The position numbers were made by a program, and so were the translations under genes. Positions 10,781 through 22,992 of a stretch of DNA of 64,000 nucleotides are shown here, piece by piece; positions within the stretch are counted from its first letter, which is position 1, and every line of letters starts with the position of its first letter. The stretch spans positions 396,641,630-396,705,629 of the forward strand of contig CM077668.1 of the NCBI GenBank assembly GCA_039707655.1, written 5' to 3'. Origin of the DNA: Elymus sibiricus. Taxonomy: Eukaryota > Streptophyta > Magnoliopsida > Poales > Poaceae. The notes beneath the pieces were generated by a model, which saw only the letters and a list, made by a program, of their open reading frames with translations, was not told where the DNA came from and ran no database searches.

Positions 10781-11299
10781 AGCTTCACTATTAATCGGTA
10801 TGTTTTAGGTTGTTATTCTATTTAGACAAACATGTTTACATTTTCATTGTATCCGGTTATTCTGTTTAGGATCATTTAAAATATTAATGTACAATGTCTG
10901 TCCGTGTGTGTTATCTACGTTGATTTTGCATCCAAATTTTTTTTGCTTCAGAGTTTGCCCCACCTTATTTTTTTTTCGTCCTCCGCCACTGCCTAGACGA
11001 ATGATCGGCAGCTTGTTAAACCACTAGTAGCAGAAACGGCCACCCATTTCTTGGTGGCCGGATTGCACACCACGTAATCCAAGGTCTTGGTGTCATAAAG
11101 CTCGCTTCCACGTCGGCAGAGGAGAAGACCATTGGAGCAATCCAACATGTCATGCCAAGTCCATTACATTCGGGCAGGAACGAGAGGTAGGGGATGATGA
11201 GAGGGTAGCAGTTCCCATATACGATTTCGTAACCAGTATACAAAGATGGGTAGTAGCTCGTGTTACAGATTCGGTATAAGATGCCGGTGTTAGAGTAAC

Positions 11300-13510
11300 A
11301 TATATATATTATATATGAGAATGGCTAAGCAGGGGCGTCTCCCGTGCATTTGCCGTGCTAGCCGTGAGCTCTTCGGTGAGCGGCACGTGTCAGACCGGTT
11401 AACTCTTTTTTTAACACAGTTTATTTTCTGTTTTATAATGTGTTTAGACCACTGGAAAATAGCATCCTGCAGTACCATTAATAGCACGCTCTAGCGTTTT
11501 GAGCAATGACTCGCTAGATAATTCTGTGTACATAAGTGACGTGTGTTTGGTTTTTCCTCTTGCCCACTCTTAATTTTTTAACACAGTTTACTCCCGGTTT
11601 TGTAGTGTATTTAGACCACTGAAAAAACAGCACGCTATAGCACCGCTAATAACACGCTCTAGCATATCTATATAAGAGTGGTGAGTGTATGCGCGTTTAT
11701 ATGAGCGCTTGCGTCTTTATGTATTAAAAAAAACATATCTATATAATAAGAGAATAAAGCGGCTAAGCAGGGGTGCCTCCCGCGCGTTTGCAGTGCTAGC
11801 ATTGAGCGCTCTTCGGTGAGCAACACGTGTTAGACCGGTTAACTCTTTTTTTAACACAGTTTATTTTCAATTTTATACTGTGTTTAGACCACTGAAAAAT
11901 AGCATCCTATAGCACCGGTAATAGCACACTCTAACTTTTTGAGCAATGCCTCGCTAGATAATTCCGTGTATATAAGCGACGTGTGTCTGGTTTTTCCACT
12001 TACCCACTCTTGATTTTTTTAATACAGTTCACTCCCGGTTTTGTAGTGTGTTTAGACCACTGAAGAAATAGCACGCTATAGCACTGCTAATCGCACGCTA
12101 TAGCACTGCTAATAGCACGCTCTAGCGTATTCCCTCCGGTTCACTCTTGGTTTTTTTTAACATAGTTCACTCCTGACTTTGTACTGTATTTAGACCACTG
12201 AAAAATTAGCATGCTATAGCACCGCTAATAGCACGCACTAGTGTTTTCCCTCCGGTTCACTCTTGGTTTTTTTTTAACATAGTTCACTCCCGGTTTTGTA
12301 CTGTGTTTAGAACACTGAAAAAATAGCACGCTATAGCACCGCTAATAGCATGCTCTAGCGTTCAGAGCAATGCCTCGCTAGATAATTCTATGTACATAAT
12401 TGATGTGTGTCTGGTTTTCCCTCTGACTCACTCTTGGTTTTTTTAATACAATTTACTCCCAGTTTTGTAGTGTGTTTAGACCACTGAAAAAATAGCACAC
12501 TATAGCACCGCTAATAGCACGTTCTAGTGTTTTCAGCAATGCCTTGCTACATAAATCTATGTATAATTTCTCGCTAATAGTGTATTTTAAAGGTGGCGCT
12601 ATTTCACTATAGCGCCCTAATTTTTTTATTGGTTTAGAACAGATAAGAGAATAAAAACGGCTAAGCAGGGGCGTCTCCCGTGCGTTTGCCGTGCTAGCTG
12701 TGAGCTCTTTGGTGAGCGACACGTTTCAGACTGGTTAACTCTTTTTTTAACACAGTTTATTTTCGGTTTTATACTGTGTTTAGACAAAAATACCATCCTA
12801 TAGTACCACTAATAGCACGCTCTAGCATTTTGAGCAATGACTCGCTAGATAATTCCGTGTACATAAGCGACGTGTGTCTGATTTTTTCTCTTGTCCACTC
12901 TTGATTTTTTAACACAGTTTACTCCCGATTTTGTAGTGTGTTTAGACCATTGAAAAATAGCATGCTATAGCACCGCTAATAGCACGCTCTACCATATCTA
13001 TATAAGAGATTAAAAGCGGCTAAGCAGGGGCGCCTCCCGTGCGTTTGCAGTGCTAGCCTTGAGCTCTTCGATGAGCGACACGTGTCAGGCCGGTTAACTC
13101 TTTTTTAACACAGTTTATTTTCAATTTTATACTGTGTTTAGACCACTGAAAAGTAGCATCCTATAGCATCATTAATAGCACGCTCTAGCTTTTTAAGCAA
13201 TGCCTCGCTAGATAATTCCGTGTACATAAGCGAAGTGCGTCTGGTTTTTTCTCTTACCCACTCTTGATTTTTTAACACTGTTCACTCCGGGTTTTGTAGT
13301 GTGTTTAGACCACTGAAGAAATAGGACGCTATAGCACTGCTAATAGCACGCTCTAGCGTATTCCCTCCGGTTCCCTCTTGGTTTTTTTAACATAGTTCAC
13401 TCCCGATTTTGTAATGTGTTTAGACGATTGAAAAATTAGCACGCTATAGCACCGCTAATAGCACGCACTAGCGTTTTCCCTCCGGTTCACTCTTGGTTTT
13501 TTTAACATAG
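11300..13510. repeat. Composite tandem repeat array, identity unknown
   Basis: A long header GGCTAAGCAGGGG plus about 100 bp (containing GTTTGC-GTGCTAGC and ACACGTGTCAGACCGGTTAA-like text) recurs at 11323, 11761, 12659 and 13018. Between headers, a shorter module recurs about a dozen times at 118-270 bp spacing: TTTAACACAGTT, then TTTAGACCACTGAAAAA, then TAGCACGCTATAGCACCG and CTAATAGCACGCTCTAGCG. No coding frame is seen. The array cuts off F-box copy 2 on one side and is cut by element G at 13511 on the other. It may be several copies of a small non-autonomous element or a local satellite. Confidence 0.8.
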
Positions 13511-14549
13511 TGTGACGCCCCCGACTTAATCGTGCACTAATCATACACGCAAATGTGCACGATCAAGCACAGGGTCTCACGGGAAGATATCACAACACAA
13601 CTCTAAACTCAAGTTTAAACATAAATCATCATATTACAAACCAGGGGTCACGAGGACCCGAATACATAAGTCATACACACAAATGATATCTGAGTACACA
13701 CATAGTTAGTCAAGTTTGCCTTAAGAAGGCTAGCACAAACAGCGACTCTAGATCGAAAAGGCGCAGACCTCCTTCCTGGGGCCTCCGAACTACTCCTGGT
13801 CGGCTAGCTCAACCCAGTAGTACGTGCCTCCGGGACTCTCCTGGTAGTAATCATCTGCGGTGGCGTCTGACTCATGGATTCCGTCGTCTGATCACATCAT
13901 TCAGGTATGGGGAAAAAGGGAAGCAAAGCAACCGTGAGTACTCATCCAAAGTACTCGCAAGACTTACATCAGAACTATTCTATTTATGCATTGGTATCAA
14001 GTGGAGAGGCTGTATCTGTGGACTATATAGCAGCAAAGCCAGAATAGAGAGAAAGGCCTAGCCTATTGAAGACTAGCATCTTCAGGGTCTAGCAGCATAA
14101 GAAGAGTGCAGATTAGCATATTATTAATTTAACAAGCATGTGAAAGCAAAGCCCAGAGATCCTTCCTCGACTCCCTGCGAGAAAGCGATCCCGGAGCTTA
14201 TAATTATTTAACAGGTATCCAGTTCAAGTAGTAGTAGATCGGGATACAACACTGAGCGTCATGTTACCGTGGACACGGCTATTCGAATAGATAACTTCCC
14301 TGCAGGGGTGCACTACTGTTACCCAGCACGCTCGATTACATCCGGCCGGACACACTTGCTGGGTAATGCCCGGCCTCGGGAAATTGACACGACGTAGTCC
14401 TACCTAGGCTCAACAGAGAGGTCAACACGTCGGTCTACATCCTAAGTGCGAAGGGGTCTTGGGCCCATCGCCCTTTGCACTCCTGCATGTTGCGTGGCTG
14501 GTCGGGGACCAGGCGCGACACTGTATACACAGTGACGTATCCAGCCCAC

Positions 14550-16188
14550 TGATGTCTACTACACAACTTATTCTTGTAGACTCGTGTTGGGCCTCCAAGC
14601 GCAGAGTTTTGTAGGACAGTAGCAATTTTCCCTCAAGTGGATGACCTAAGGTTTATCAGTCCGTGGGAGGCGTAGGTTGAAAATGGTATCTCTCAAACAA
14701 CCCTGCAACCAAATACAAGAAATCTCTTGTGTCCCCAACACACCCAATACAATGGTAAATTGTATAGGTGCACTAGTTCGGCGAAGAGATGATGATAAAA
14801 GTGTAGTATGGATAGTAGATATAGGTTTTTGTAATCTGAAAATATAAAAACAGCAAGGTAGCAAGTAACAAAAGTGAGCACAAACGGTATTGCAATGCTT
14901 AAAAACAAGGCATATGATTCATACTTTCACTAGTGCAATCTCTCAACAATGCTAACATAATTGGATCATATAACCATCCCTCAAAGTGCGATAAAGAATC
15001 ACTCCCAAGTTCCTATTAGCGGAGAACATAAGATAGAAATTGTTTGTAGGGTACGAAACCACCTCAAAGTTATCCTTTCCGATCGATCTATTGAGCTATT
15101 CCTATAAGTGTCACAAACAGCCCTAGAGTTCGTACTAAAATAACACCATATGATACACATCAACCAACTCTAATGTCACCTAGATACTCCAATGTCACCA
15201 CAAGTATCCGTGAGTTGATTATACGATATGCATCAAACAACTTCATAATCATAATATTCAATCCACACAAAGAACTCCAAGGAGCACCCCAAAGTTTCTA
15301 TCAGAGAAAAGATAATGAAAACGTGCATCAACCCCTATGCATAGATTACCCCAATGTCACCGCGGGAATCCGCGAGTTGAATGCCAAAACATATATCAAG
15401 TGAATCAATATAATACCCCATTGTCACCACGGGTATTCATATGCAAGACATACATCAAGTGTTCTCAAATCCTTAAAGACTCGATCCGATAAGAAAACTT
15501 CAAAGGGAAAACTCAATTCATCACAAGAAGATAGAGAGGGGAAAACTCCATATGATTCATTTATATCAACAAAGCTCGCGATACATCAAGATCGTGCCAT
15601 CTCAAGAACACGAGAGAGAGAGAGATCAAACACATAGCTACTAGTACAAACCCTCAGCCCCGAGGGTGAACTACTCCCTCCTCGTCATGGAGACCGCCGG
15701 GATGATGAAGATGGCCTCCGGTGATGATTCCCCCCTCCGGCAGGGTGCCGGAAAAGGGCTGTAGATGGGATCTCTCTGATACAGAGGCTTGCGGCGGCGT
15801 AAAAACTCATCTAGGTTAACTTTCGGGGGTTTCTGAATATATATGATTTTTCAGCGTTGGAATCACGCGAAACGGAGTCACGTGGGCCCCACGAGGTACC
15901 AGGGCGTCTGGGGGGGGGTGACGCGCCCTGGTGCCTCGTGAGCACTGGGTGGCCCCCCTCCAGTGGGTCTTGGTGCCAATATTTCTTATTTGTCCAATAA
16001 AAAATCTCCAAAAAGTTTCAGCTCATTTGAAAAACTTTCATTTCTGCACAAAAAACAACACCACGGTAGTTCTGCTGAAAACAGCATCATTCTGGGTTAG
16101 TTCTAATCAAATCATACCAAAACCATATAGAATTGTTATAAATATGCATGAATACTTCATAAATTATAGATACGTTGGAGACGTATCC
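14550..16188 (-). repeat. 3' LTR of element T
   Basis: 1639 bp. The end next to the polypurine tract reads GTATCC where the other LTR has GTATCA. By eye it differs from the 5' LTR at about 35 positions, plus a roughly 40-bp stretch (about 15908-15955, with a run of nine G) that is absent from the other copy. Confidence 0.9.
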
Positions 16189-16202
16189 GCATCCCCAAGC
16201 TT
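16189..16202 (-). other. Polypurine tract of element T
   Basis: Minus-strand AAGCTTGGGGATGC abuts the 3' LTR. The same 14-mer recurs five more times inside the element. Confidence 0.7.
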
Positions 16203-17910
16203 AATTCCGACTCGTCCTCGAGTAGGTAAATGATAAAAGAAATAATTTATGAAGTGTGAATGCTAGCATATTGCATAAGTTTGATCAATGATAATTTCAA
16301 TCACTTTTCCTAACATCATAACAGCAACTTTCTCTCATAAAAGTCATCATGATAAAGTAGCAATTAAAAACAGAAATTTTGATGTGGAATACTACCTATC
16401 ATAATCATCATATAATGTTTTCTTTTATAGCATGGACATTGGACTTGAATGATTCAAAGCAAGGTCATTATTATAGCAGCAATATTTATTATCTTAAAAC
16501 TTCTCATGAGCAAGTAACAATTCATCACAGCAATGAAGTATAAGGCATAAATTTTCTTGGAAACTAACAAACTATTCTAGTCAACAATGCAATTGCAATT
16601 CATCATATTTTTAGGAAGGGTCTCATGTAGGAGCTTTTTAGCAAGTCCACATACTCAACCATCATTTAGTCTTCTATGATTGCTAACACTCACGACATAT
16701 ATATGAAGCAAAAGTTTCAGCCAGACACATAGAAAGATAGGGGCTTGTGATTTCGCCTCCCAACTTATTCACCTCAAGGGTGCTGTCAACAATAATAACT
16801 CATGATCACTCATATCCATCTGGATATATGTGCCTAGATCTTTCCCCACCACATGATGCTTGCGAAAGAGAAAAAATAAAAATAAAAAGGAAGTAGAGGA
16901 GAACACTATTGACTCTTTCATAAAAAGTAAATACATAAAAATAAATGCATAAAAGTAAAAGATAGGCCCTTCGCAGAGGGAAGCAGAGGTTGTCATGCGC
17001 TTTTTATTTTTGGATGCACAGGACCTTAATGCAAAGGAACGTCACGTTATATTGCCCCTTGTGATAGCAACCTTTATTATGCAGTCCGTCGCTTTTATTT
17101 CTTTACCATCACAAGTTCGTACAACGCTTATTTCCCTTACAATAAAAGATCATACATATTTTAGGAGCAATTTTTATTGCTTTTTACACCGATGACAACT
17201 TACTTGAAGGATCTTATTCAATCCCTAGGTAGATATAGTGGACTCTCGTGACATGAAACTGGGTTTAAGGGTTTTGGATGCACAAGTAGTATCTCTACTT
17301 GGTGCGGATTTTTGGCTAGCAAAGATATTGGGCAAGCACCACATGTTGGAGGATCTATAACAATATAACTTCTATGTGAATATGAACAAACATAATTCAT
17401 TACGTTGTCTTCCTTGTCCAACGTCAACACTTTGACATAAAATACTTAATGGGGGATCACAATCATAAAAGATGTCCAAGATAGTATATTTGCATGTGAA
17501 TCTTCTCTTCCCTTATTAACTTTTCATGAATTGCATCATTGACTAATGCTATGCTTGTTAATCTCCAATAAATTTTACCACTTAAACTTTTCTTTATGTA
17601 ATGTCATTACTTTCCATAAGACAAGCATATGAAGCATATAAATTTCAACTTTATGATATTCAATTCATTTCAACAATTTACTCATAGGATATAAGTGAAG
17701 CACAAGAGTAAATGACAAACTACTCCAAAAAGATATAAGTGAAGATCAAATGAGTAGTTAAGTAAATAGGTAGTTATGTGGGGACTCTCTCATTTAAAAA
17801 ATTTAGATCTTAAGTATTTTATTCAAACAGCAATAAAAACAAAATAAAATGACCCAAGAATAGCACATATCATGTGAAGAAGCAAAAACTTAAGCTCAAC
17901 CAAAACTAAC
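16203..17910. other. Non-coding interior of element T
   Basis: AT-rich sequence between the polypurine tract and the internal duplication. No frame of meaningful length, no domain and no strong repeat was seen. Confidence 0.6.
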
Positions 17911-19280
17911 CGATAATGTTGATGACGAAAGGTGGGATGCCTACCGGGGCATCCCCAAGCTTAGATGCTTGAGACTTTTTGAAATATTATATTGGGATGC
18001 CTTGGGCATCCCCAAGCTTGAGCTTTTGTGTCTCCTTAATTCCTCTCATATCACGGTTTCTATAAATCTTAAAAACTTCATCCACACAAAACTCAACAAG
18101 AACTCGTGAGATAAGTTAGTATAAATCAACTCAAAACCTTAACATTCTCTACTGTAGCAAATCACAAAAATTATAATTAAACATTTCATACTAAATGCCT
18201 CTTCATATTTAATACTCCTATCCTCAAATAGAAACATTAAACACGCAAACATATGCAAACAATGCAACTATAACAGCAATCTGCCAAAACAGAATATCTG
18301 TAAAGAGTGAATAAGAATCCATACTTCCCTAACTCCAAAAATTCTGAAAAATTACCATGTGACAGAGAACTCATGCATGCTTACTGTGTAAAAATTTCAG
18401 ATTTTTATCATGTTCTGACTATTCAGGAATATTCTGGACATAACAGAAAACTTTCTGTTTTCAAACAGCAACGCATGAACTTGCAAACTGAGCTTGGTAA
18501 AGGCTATAATTGGCATTTTATTGAACTAAAAGATACAAAACATGATTATTGATAGCAGCAAGAAAATATCAACAGAAGAAAATGATGATCCAAGCAAAAC
18601 TCATATTTTGTGACGAATAAAAATATAGCTCCGAGTGTGGTTACCGATAGTGTTGAAGACGAAAGAGGGGATGCCTTCCGGGGCATCCCCAAGCTTGGAC
18701 GCTTGAGTCTTCCTTGAATTTTACCTTGGGGTGCCTTGGGCATCCCCAAGCTTAGGGTCTTGCCACTCCTTATTCTCCTCATATCGATATCTCACCCAAA
18801 ACTTGAAAACTTCAATCACACAAAACTTAACGGAACTTCGTGAGAACGGTTAGTATGATAAAGAATAAACCATCACTTAGGTACTGTCCAAGACAAGATT
18901 CACAATTGTTTCCATATAATGCCTACTGTATTCTATCATTTCCACAATTTATATCTCATAATATAAGCTATGGAAACATTAAAACAAGCAAACTATGCAT
19001 TGAAAATGGAATCTGTCAAAACAGAACAGTCTGTAATGATCTGAGCAACTACCATACTTCTGGAACTCTAAAACTTCTGAAAAATTAGGACAACGTCAAA
19101 AATTTGCATATAAATACTGTGTAAAAATTTCAGAATTTTTTGGTGCTCCAGTAAAATCTGGGAAATTAAACACTGGAGGCAAAAGTTTCTGTTTTTGCAC
19201 ATAATTGAATCAACAAGTATCCACACTATCCCAAAGGTTTTACTTGGCACTTTATTGAAAGAAAACATATAAAACATGAT
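17911..19280. repeat. Diverged internal tandem duplication in element T
   Basis: 17911-18545 and 18645-19280 share order and wording over about 630 bp at an offset of about 734: GATGACGAAAG, two GGGATGCC hairpins with GCATCCCCAAGCTT, AAAACAGAA, CTGAAAAATTA, GTGTAAAAATTTCAGA. Divergence is clearly higher than between the LTRs, so the duplication predates this insertion. Confidence 0.75.
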
Positions 19281-19399
19281 TACTACAGTAGATTAATCAT
19301 GTGAACATACTAAAACAGAAAGTATATATACTGGGTTGTCTCCCAACAAGCGCTTTTCTTTAATGCGTTTTTAGCTAGGCATGATGATTTCAATGATGC

Positions 19400-20158
19400 T
19401 CACATAGAAGTAAAGAATTGAAACACAATGGGAGCATCATGAAGCATATGACTAGCACATTTAAGCCTAACCCACTTCCTATGCATAGGGATTTTGTGAG
19501 CAAATAATTTATGTGAGCAAGAATCAACTAGCATAGGAAGGCAAAACAGGCAAGACTTCAAAACTTTCAACATAAAGAGAGGAAACTTGATATTATTGAG
19601 ATATGTAGAACCATATGATCCTCTCTCATAATAATTTTCAGTAGCATCATGAAGAAATTCAACAATATAGCTATGACATAAAGCATTCTTTTCATGATCC
19701 ACAAGCACAGAGATTTTACTACTCTCCACATAAGCAATTTTCTTTTCATTCATAATAGTGGGAGCAAACTCAACAAAATAACTATCATGAGATACTTGAT
19801 TGGCATAATCAATTTGAGCATTAAAATCATGATGACAAGTTTCATGGTTATTATTATTCCTTATAGCATACATGTCATCACAATAATCATCATAGATAGC
19901 AACTTTGTTATCATAGTCAATTGAAACCTCTTCCAAAGTAGTGGAATCATCATTAAATAAAGTTGTGACCTCTCCGAATCCATTTTTATCAATATAATCA
20001 TCATAAATAGGAGGCATGTTATCATCATAATAAATTTTCTCATCAAAACTTGGGGGACTAAAAATATCATCTTCATCACACATAGCATCCCCAAGCTTGT
20101 AGCTTTGCATATCATTAGCATCATGGGTATTCAAAGAATTCATATTAACAACATTCAA
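19400..20158 (-). CDS. Acidic Asp/Asn/Tyr-rich protein of element T, function unknown
   Basis: 252-codon frame starting 262 bp inside the primer-binding site, the usual place of gag. The product is strongly acidic in its first half (DEDDIFSPPSF, YDDNMPPIYDDYID, IYDDYCDDMYAI) and more basic and Cys-containing near the end (LKSCLFCLPMLVDSC, HRKWVRLKC). No CCHC knuckle, protease or RT motif is visible. The intact frame in an otherwise non-coding element suggests it was maintained until recently, or is a worn gag derivative. Neither transcription nor translation can be shown from sequence. Confidence 0.5.
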   Translation of the reverse strand: MNVVNMNSLNTHDANDMQSYKLGDAMCDEDDIFSPPSFDEKIYYDDNMPPIYDDYIDKNGFGEVTTLFNDDSTTLEEVSIDYDNKVAIYDDYCDDMYAIRNNNNHETCHHDFNAQIDYANQVSHDSYFVEFAPTIMNEKKIAYVESSKISVLVDHEKNALCHSYIVEFLHDATENYYERGSYGSTYLNNIKFPLFMLKVLKSCLFCLPMLVDSCSHKLFAHKIPMHRKWVRLKCASHMLHDAPIVFQFFTSM

Positions 20159-20391
20159 TCATGCTCATCATTCAAAGATTTTATGCCAAACATTTCATTG
20201 AATTCTTCTTCTATCAATTGAGCACAATTATCGGAATCCTTATTTTCAAGAAAGACATGATAAAGACGAATAATATGAGGCAGCCTCAATTCCATTTTTT
20301 GTAGTTTTCTTTAATAAACCAAACTAGTGATAAAACAAGAAACTAAAAGATTCGATTGCAAAATCTAAAGATATACCTTCAAGCACTCACC

Positions 20392-20409
20392 TCCCCGGCA
20401 ACGGCGCCA
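20392..20409 (-). other. Primer-binding site of element T (tRNA-Asp type)
   Basis: TGGCGCCGTTGCCGGGGA on the minus strand, 10 bases inside the 5' LTR. This is the primer site known from Athila-like and other plant LTR elements and pairs with the 3' end of tRNA-Asp. Confidence 0.85.
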
Positions 20410-20419
20410 GAAAAGAGCT

Positions 20420-22016
20420 TGATGTCTACTACACAACTTATTCTTGTAGACTCGTGTTGGGCCTCCAAGCGCAGAGTTTTGTAGAACAGTAGCAATTTTC
20501 CCTCAAGTGGATGACCTAAGGTTTATCAATCCATGGAAGGCGTAGGTTGAAGATGGTATCTCTCAAACAACCCTGCAACCAAATACAAGAAATCTCTTGT
20601 GTCCCCAACACACCCAATACAATGGTAAATTGTATAGGTGCACTAGTTGGGCGAAGAGATGATGATAAAAGTGTAGTATGGATAGTAGATATAGGTTTTT
20701 GTAATCTAAAAATATAAAAACAGCAAGGTAGCAAGTAACAAAAGTGAGCACAAACGGTATTGCAATGCTTAAAAACAAGGCCTAGGGTTCATACTTTCAC
20801 TAGTGCAATCTCTCAACAATGCTAACATAATTGGATCATATAACCATCCCTCAACGTGCGATAAAGAATCACTCCCAAGTTCCTATTAGCGGAGAACATA
20901 AGATAGAAATTGTTCGTAGGGTACGAAACCACCTCAAAGTTATCCTTTCCGATCGATCTATTGAGCTATTCCTATAAGTGTGACAAACAGCCCTAGAGTT
21001 CGTACTAAAATAACAACATATGATACACATCAACCAACTCTAATGTCACCTAGATACTCCAATGTCACCACAAGTATCCGTGAGTTGATTATGAGATATG
21101 CATCAAACAACTTCATAATCATAATATTCAATCCACACAAAGAACTCCAAGGAGCACCCCAAAGTTTCTATCGGAGAAAAGATAATGAATACGTGCATCA
21201 ACCCCTATGCATAGATTACCCCAATGTCACCGCGGGAATCCGCGAGTTGAATGCCAAAACATATATCAAGTGAATCAATATAATACCCCATTGTCACCAT
21301 GGGTATTCATATGCAAGACATACATCAAGTGTTCTCAAATCCTTAAAGACTCGATCCGATAAGAAAACTTCAAAGGGAAAACTAAATTCATCACAAGAAG
21401 ATAGAGAGGGGAAAACTCCATATGATTCATCTATATCAACAAAGCTCGCGATACATCAAGATCGTGCCATCTCAAGAACACGAGAGAGAGAGATCAAACA
21501 CATAGCTACTAGTACAAACCCTCAGCCCCGAGGGTGAACTACTCCCTCCTTGTCATGGAGACCGCCGGGATGATGAAGATGGTCTCCGGTGATGATTCCC
21601 CCCTCCGGCAGGGTGCCGAAAAAGGGCTGTAGATGGGATCTCTCTGATACAGAGGCTTGCGGCGGCGTAAAAACTCATCTAGGTTAACTTTCGGGGGTTT
21701 CTGAATATATATGATTTTTCAGCGTTGGAATCACGCGAAACGGAGCCACGTGGGCCCCACGAGGTACCAGGGCGCGCCTCCCCCCTCCAGTGGGTCTTGG
21801 TGCCAATATTTCTTATTTGTCCAATAAAAAATCTCCAAAAAGTTTCAGCTCATTTGGAAAACTTTCATTTCTGCACAAAAAACAACACCACGGTAGTTCT
21901 GCTGAAAACAGCGTCAGTCTGGGTTCGTTCTAATCAAATCATACCAAAACCATATAGAATTGTTATAAATATGGCGTGAATACTTCATAAATTATAGATA
22001 CGTTGGAGACGTATCA
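20420..22016 (-). repeat. 5' LTR of element T
   Basis: 1597 bp, minus-strand start TGATACGTCTCCAACG, end GTAGTAGACATCA. Its outer end is followed by the CCCAC duplication. Confidence 0.92.
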
Positions 22017-22992
22017 CCCACCCCAACAATCAGGCCGCATCTCTGAACTTTGACATCTGAAGAGCTTTCGGGAGAAACAACGATGCAGAGGGTCCCATAA
22101 ACCATTATCCCACATGGTGGTAGTGCGTATAGGGCCAACGACCCACTCAGATCAAATACCCAAATCCGTTAGGCGTATTTAGTAACTCGCAGAGGCGATC
22201 AGACTACCTGTCGCTCTGACTTGGTAACACACGGATATCGATCAGGGTGGTCTCCGCCTGCCCTGTCGTTCCGCCACATTAATCTCTCGCGAGTGCCCTC
22301 CTGGCAAGCCCGACTTCATAATTCCCTGCGGGTACCCCTCGGGGTCGACCCGCCTGCGATAAAAGGTCAAAGTAACCGTGTGTCCAAGGTAACGAGAAGG
22401 ATTTCGAGGAATCACCCTCGATGGTTTCCCTCTCGAGGAGTTGCACGACGGAAGCTTATCGGAGGTGATGAAAGAGGAATGACCCTCGATAACACACATC
22501 CGGATAGCTATTCTACAGATGCATCATCGGAAGTGAGATGAGAGGATTCACCCTCGGCACTCGATGCCAGCTCTGCAGGGACGAGCAACTTAGGGGGTGT
22601 GCGGTGTTGTGCTGTTCTCAGCTCGTTCGATCACATTGATTGGGGCACCAGTACTAAAGCAGGGCAACTACAGCAAGGAAGAGGGGCCACGGAATGTTTT
22701 CCATCCAACCTATACTAAGCAGTTTAGGATAACAGGCAGGTATCAATAACGGTTACAAGAACAGGCTATGCATCAGAATAGGATAAAGCAAAGCAGTAGC
22801 ATTTTCTAATGCAAGCAGGAGGGAGAAGGAATAGGTGATATAGGCATGCGTCAAGGGGGGTTGCTTGCCTGGAAGCTCTGCTGAAAGAGGCTGATCGTCA
22901 GTAGGCTGCTCGTCGGGAGTGTAGTCGAACTCAGCTGCGTCGGCGGCAGTCTCGGCGTCTATCAAGAGAGAAGCACTACTGGAATCTGGAAT

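Larger units (their letters stand above)
8651..10991 (+). mobile_element. hAT-superfamily element, internally deleted
   Basis: Terminal inverted repeats are CAGCGGCGGAG (8651) and CAGTGGCGGAG (reverse complement ending at 10991). The 8-bp target duplication CCTAGACG lies at 8643-8650 and 10992-10999; both features are hAT hallmarks. The 2341-bp length and the lack of the central transposase core make it non-autonomous. A GC-rich 5' part (8800-9250) precedes the coding exons. Both ends carry a GCCCCACCTT motif in direct orientation. It sits inside F-box copy 2. Confidence 0.92.
8165..11287 (-). pseudogene. F-box-associated protein, copy 2, split by an hAT element
   Basis: Two blocks flank the hAT insertion: 11287-10992 (SYYPSLYTGY, LDCSNGLLLCRRG, DYVVCNPATKKWVAV) and 8650-8165 (LGFDLDVSSHFHVFEF, HNVYLLEGQLQLANKGASEL, NWTLKHN in shifted frames). 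Removing the hAT and one 8-bp duplication joins the blocks in frame at RLGFD, the same place as in copy 1. The N-terminal F-box itself is missing: homology stops at about 11287, where AT-rich sequence and the tandem array begin. Other frameshifts lie near 11150-11120 and 8460-8240. It is a dead tandem relative of copy 1 and was not necessarily active when the hAT inserted. Confidence 0.75.
14550..22016 (-). mobile_element. Element T: LTR retrotransposon lacking pol
   Basis: Flanked by CCCAC duplications (14545-14549 and 22017-22021). LTRs start and end TGATAC...GACATCA on the minus strand: 5' LTR 22016-20420, 3' LTR 16188-14550. A primer-binding site for tRNA-Asp (20409-20392) and a polypurine tract (16202-16189) give minus orientation. 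The 4.2-kb interior has no protease, reverse transcriptase or integrase, only one acidic frame of 252 codons. It must borrow replication proteins, so it is a non-autonomous large LTR derivative. The TGATGTCTACTACACAAC LTR type is common in Triticeae; no family name is asserted. Confidence 0.9.

Noticed and set aside
11300..13510. Array as tandem Helitrons (TCTATATAA near unit starts)
   Set aside because: No clear 3' hairpin followed by CTRR, no Rep/helicase, and the TC start is not constant among units.
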